64,000 nt of DNA. Origin: Betaproteobacteria bacterium. GTDB taxonomy: Bacteria > Pseudomonadota > Gammaproteobacteria > Burkholderiales > SG8-39. Below the pieces are notes generated by a model, which did not search any database, was not told the origin of the DNA, and worked only from the letters and a program-made list of their open reading frames with translations. Below, one piece after another: positions 62,089 through 64,000 of this stretch. Made by a program: the position numbers and the translations under genes. Each line of letters begins with the position of its first letter. Position 1 is the first letter of the stretch. The stretch spans positions 88,884 to 152,883 of the forward strand of contig JADJPT010000010.1 of NCBI GenBank assembly GCA_016713125.1, in the 5' to 3' direction.

Positions 62089-63099
62089 ATGCAATCCATC
62101 GGCTCTACACTCATGTGGGCCCTGTTCGCGGCGTTCGTGCTGGTTGCGCTGCTGGTCGACTTCTTCGCGATGAGCAAGCAGGGCGCGCACCGCGTCAGCA
62201 CCCGCGAGGCCGCCATCTGGTCGCTGGTGTGGGTCGGCGTGTCTTTCGTCTTCATGGGCTGGCTGTGGTTGCACCTCGGCGGTGCCGGCACGGATGAGGC
62301 CGCGCGCTCCCTGGCCAACGACAAGGCGCTGGAGTTCCTCACCGGCTACCTGATCGAGAAGGCGCTGGCGGTCGACAACATCTTCGTCTTCCTGATGTTG
62401 TTCACCTACTTCGCCGTGCCGGCCGAGTTCCAGAAGCGCGTGCTGATGATCGGCATCCTCGGCGCGCTGGTGCTGCGCGCCGTGATGATCCTCGTGGGCG
62501 CCTGGCTGATCTCGCAGTTCCACTGGATACTGTATCTGTTCGGCGCCTTCCTGCTGTTCACCGGCATCAAGATGTGGTGGGCTGCCGGTCAGGAACCTGA
62601 CCTGGACAATAATCCGGCGCTCAAGTGGATCCGCGGCCGCTTCAAAATCTCACCGGACTACGACGGCGAGAAGTTCTTCACCGTGGTTGGCGGCGTGAAG
62701 ATGGCCACGCCGCTGCTGGTGGTGATCCTGCTGATCGGCATCGTCGACGTCGTGTTCGCGGTCGATTCGATCCCGGCCATCTTCGCGATCACGACCGACC
62801 CCTTCATCGTGCTCACGTCCAACGTGTTCGCGATCCTCGGCCTGCGCGCGATGTACTTCCTGCTTGCCAACATGCATGAGCGCTTCCACCTGCTGAGCTA
62901 CGGCTTGGCGATCATCCTGGTGTTCATCGGCGTGAAGATGCTGTTGATCGACGTCTACAAGATTCCCGTGGTGTATTCGCTCGGTTTCACCGCAGTCACG
63001 CTGGCGGTGACGATGATCCTGTCTCTCAAGATACCGCCCAAGGGCAGGCCGGGCGGCGCCTACCCGTTCGGTGTCAAGAAGCAGGACGATCAGGCATAG
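62089..63099 (+). CDS. TerC-family membrane protein (Alx-like)
   Basis: 336 residues with about nine transmembrane helices. Conserved charged helices include LTGYLIEKALAVDNIFVFLM and GIVDVVFAVDSIPAIFAITT, the TerC signature Asp residues that probably bind metal. ALYFLLANMHERFHLLSYGL-type sequence (here AMYFLLANMHERFHLLSYGL) and IPVVYSLGFTAVTLAVTMIL complete it. TerC/Alx proteins are implicated in Mn2+ export during protein secretion and in tellurite resistance. I looked for a yybP-ykoY manganese riboswitch upstream and found none. Confidence 0.92.
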   Translation: MQSIGSTLMWALFAAFVLVALLVDFFAMSKQGAHRVSTREAAIWSLVWVGVSFVFMGWLWLHLGGAGTDEAARSLANDKALEFLTGYLIEKALAVDNIFVFLMLFTYFAVPAEFQKRVLMIGILGALVLRAVMILVGAWLISQFHWILYLFGAFLLFTGIKMWWAAGQEPDLDNNPALKWIRGRFKISPDYDGEKFFTVVGGVKMATPLLVVILLIGIVDVVFAVDSIPAIFAITTDPFIVLTSNVFAILGLRAMYFLLANMHERFHLLSYGLAIILVFIGVKMLLIDVYKIPVVYSLGFTAVTLAVTMILSLKIPPKGRPGGAYPFGVKKQDDQA

Positions 63100-63144
63100 G
63101 AAATTGAGCCTCGCCTGGAACTCGGCACCGTCTGGGAGCGCGGC

Positions 63145-64000
63145 GTGACCCGTCCCTTGCGCCACCTCGTCCTCATCCTCGGCGACCAGCTCGACGAAGA
63201 CGCCTCCGCCCTCGACGGCTTCGACCCGGCGCAGGACCGGCTCTGGATGGCCGAGGTGGACGAGGAGTCGACCCACGCGCCGTCCTCGAAGCAGCGCACG
63301 ACGCTGTTCCTGTCCGCGATGCGCCACTTCGCCGATCTGCTGCGCGCGCGCGGCTGGCCGCTTACCTATCGCCGCATCGATGAGCCGGGCAATGCCGGCA
63401 CGCTGGCGGGTGAACTGGCCCGCAGCTTGGCCGAGTTGAAGCCGCAGCGCCTGGTGATGACCGCGCCCGGCGACTGGCGCGTGCTGCAGGCCCTGCGCGG
63501 CGTGGCGCAGGCTCCGGGGCTGGCGCTGGAACTGCGCGACGACCGGCATTTCTACTGCACGGTGCGCGAGTTCGCGCGCCATGCCGGCGCAAGTCCCTGC
63601 GCATGGAGTTCTTCTACCGTGAGATGCGCCACAAGACCGGCGTGCTGATGGAAGGCGGCAAGCCGCTGGGCGGGGCGTGGAACTACGACACCGAGAACCG
63701 CGGCAGCTTCGGCAAGGCGGGGCCGGGCCTGGTGCCGGCGCCCACGCGCTTCGCGCCAGACGCGATCACGCGGGAGGTCATGGCCCTGGTGAACACGCGC
63801 TTTCCCGGCAACCCCGGAACCAACGACCGCTACGCCTGGCCGGTCACGCGCGCGCAGGCGCTGCAGGTGCTGGAGGACTTCATCGCGCAGCGCCTGCCGT
63901 CCTTCGGCCTGTACCAGGACGCGATGTGGGCGGGCGAGGCCTGGCTGTACCACGCGCATGTCTCGTCTTCGCTCAACCTCAAGCTGCTGAACCCGCGCGA
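63145..64000 (+). CDS. Cryptochrome/photolyase-family protein, 5' part (one frameshift; cut by window edge)
   Basis: Starts at a GTG (63145): RPLRHLVLILGDQLDEDASA, the opening of the PhrB/FeS-BCP branch of photolyases ('iLGDQL'). LWMAEVDEESTHAPSSKQRT, FFSAMRHFADLLRARGWPLT-type sequence and FYCTVREFARHAG follow. The frame breaks at 63586-63591 with a base missing; it resumes KSLRMEFFYREMRHKTGVLM and GGAWNYDTENRGSFGKAGPG. The DAMWAGEAWLYHAHVSSSLN FAD-region block is reached before the window ends. Related proteins repair (6-4) photoproducts and carry a [4Fe-4S] cluster; the cluster Cys residues would lie beyond the window. Confidence 0.8.

Overview
The window is high-GC (roughly two-thirds G+C by eye) chromosomal DNA that looks betaproteobacterial. 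The evidence is gene content and order: rplI-dnaB, alaC-hom-thrC, a complete iscRSUA-hscBA-fdx-iscX operon, TPR/L,D-transpeptidase/cyclophilin/lpxH divergent from cysS, and the block dnaJ-dnaK-grpE, ychJ, hemH-hrcA facing nadK-recN. The order suggests the Rhodocyclales/Nitrosomonadales/Burkholderiales area; I cannot place it more finely. Almost all of it is core chromosome. I see no phage, insertion sequence, CRISPR array, rRNA or tRNA gene.

Layout. 1-6.9 kb: end of rplI, dnaB, a CDGSH Fe-S protein, an exported methyltransferase-like protein, PIN-PhoH, bcp, an Asp/Glu racemase-superfamily enzyme, an SMR-type membrane protein and an Mth938-like protein. 6.9-11 kb: alaC-hom-thrC (alanine, homoserine, threonine). 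11-18.3 kb: a multi-PAS histidine kinase, then mutS with an Acg-like nitroreductase and a lipoprotein phosphoesterase. 18.4-23.6 kb: an ArsR repressor with three SRPBCC proteins, a DUF1428 protein and a VOC protein, then a GAF-GGDEF-EAL enzyme. 23.6-30.6 kb: a substrate-binding protein without a signal peptide, gdhA, a cyclic-nucleotide-binding protein, a 34-residue remnant of a Bug/TctC gene, a large membrane protein, suhB and trmJ. 30.6-37 kb: cysE and the ISC operon. 37-43.6 kb: lpxH, cyclophilin, L,D-transpeptidase, a TPR protein, cysS and an exported branched-chain-type binding protein. 43.6-48.4 kb: a tight three-gene operon encoding a Slam/DUF560-like outer-membrane protein, a secreted FecR-domain protein and a GT41 glycosyltransferase. 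48.5-57.7 kb: the heat-shock/recN block. 57.7-64 kb: a GC-rich inverted repeat, nhaR, a RaiA/HPF-like gene, PAP2 phosphatase, dgkA, a TerB/DUF697-type protein, terC and a photolyase-like gene cut by the window edge.

Three things stand out. First, the Slam-FecR-GT41 operon looks like a secretion channel, its exported cargo and a cytoplasmic glycosyltransferase, comparable in logic to the HMW1 adhesin system but built from different parts; the cargo carries 11 N-X-S/T sequons after its signal peptide. Second, a short structured DNA repeat family sits just 3' of thrC, recN and the 42.4 kb binding-protein gene in sense orientation, with a weaker fourth member near gdhA. Third, at least 12 genes, including essential ones (dnaB, dnaK, hemH, hom, thrC, hscA), carry one- or two-base frame breaks, mostly in short homopolymers. 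This points to uncorrected sequencing indels rather than real gene decay, so the protein calls here are for the repaired reading frames.
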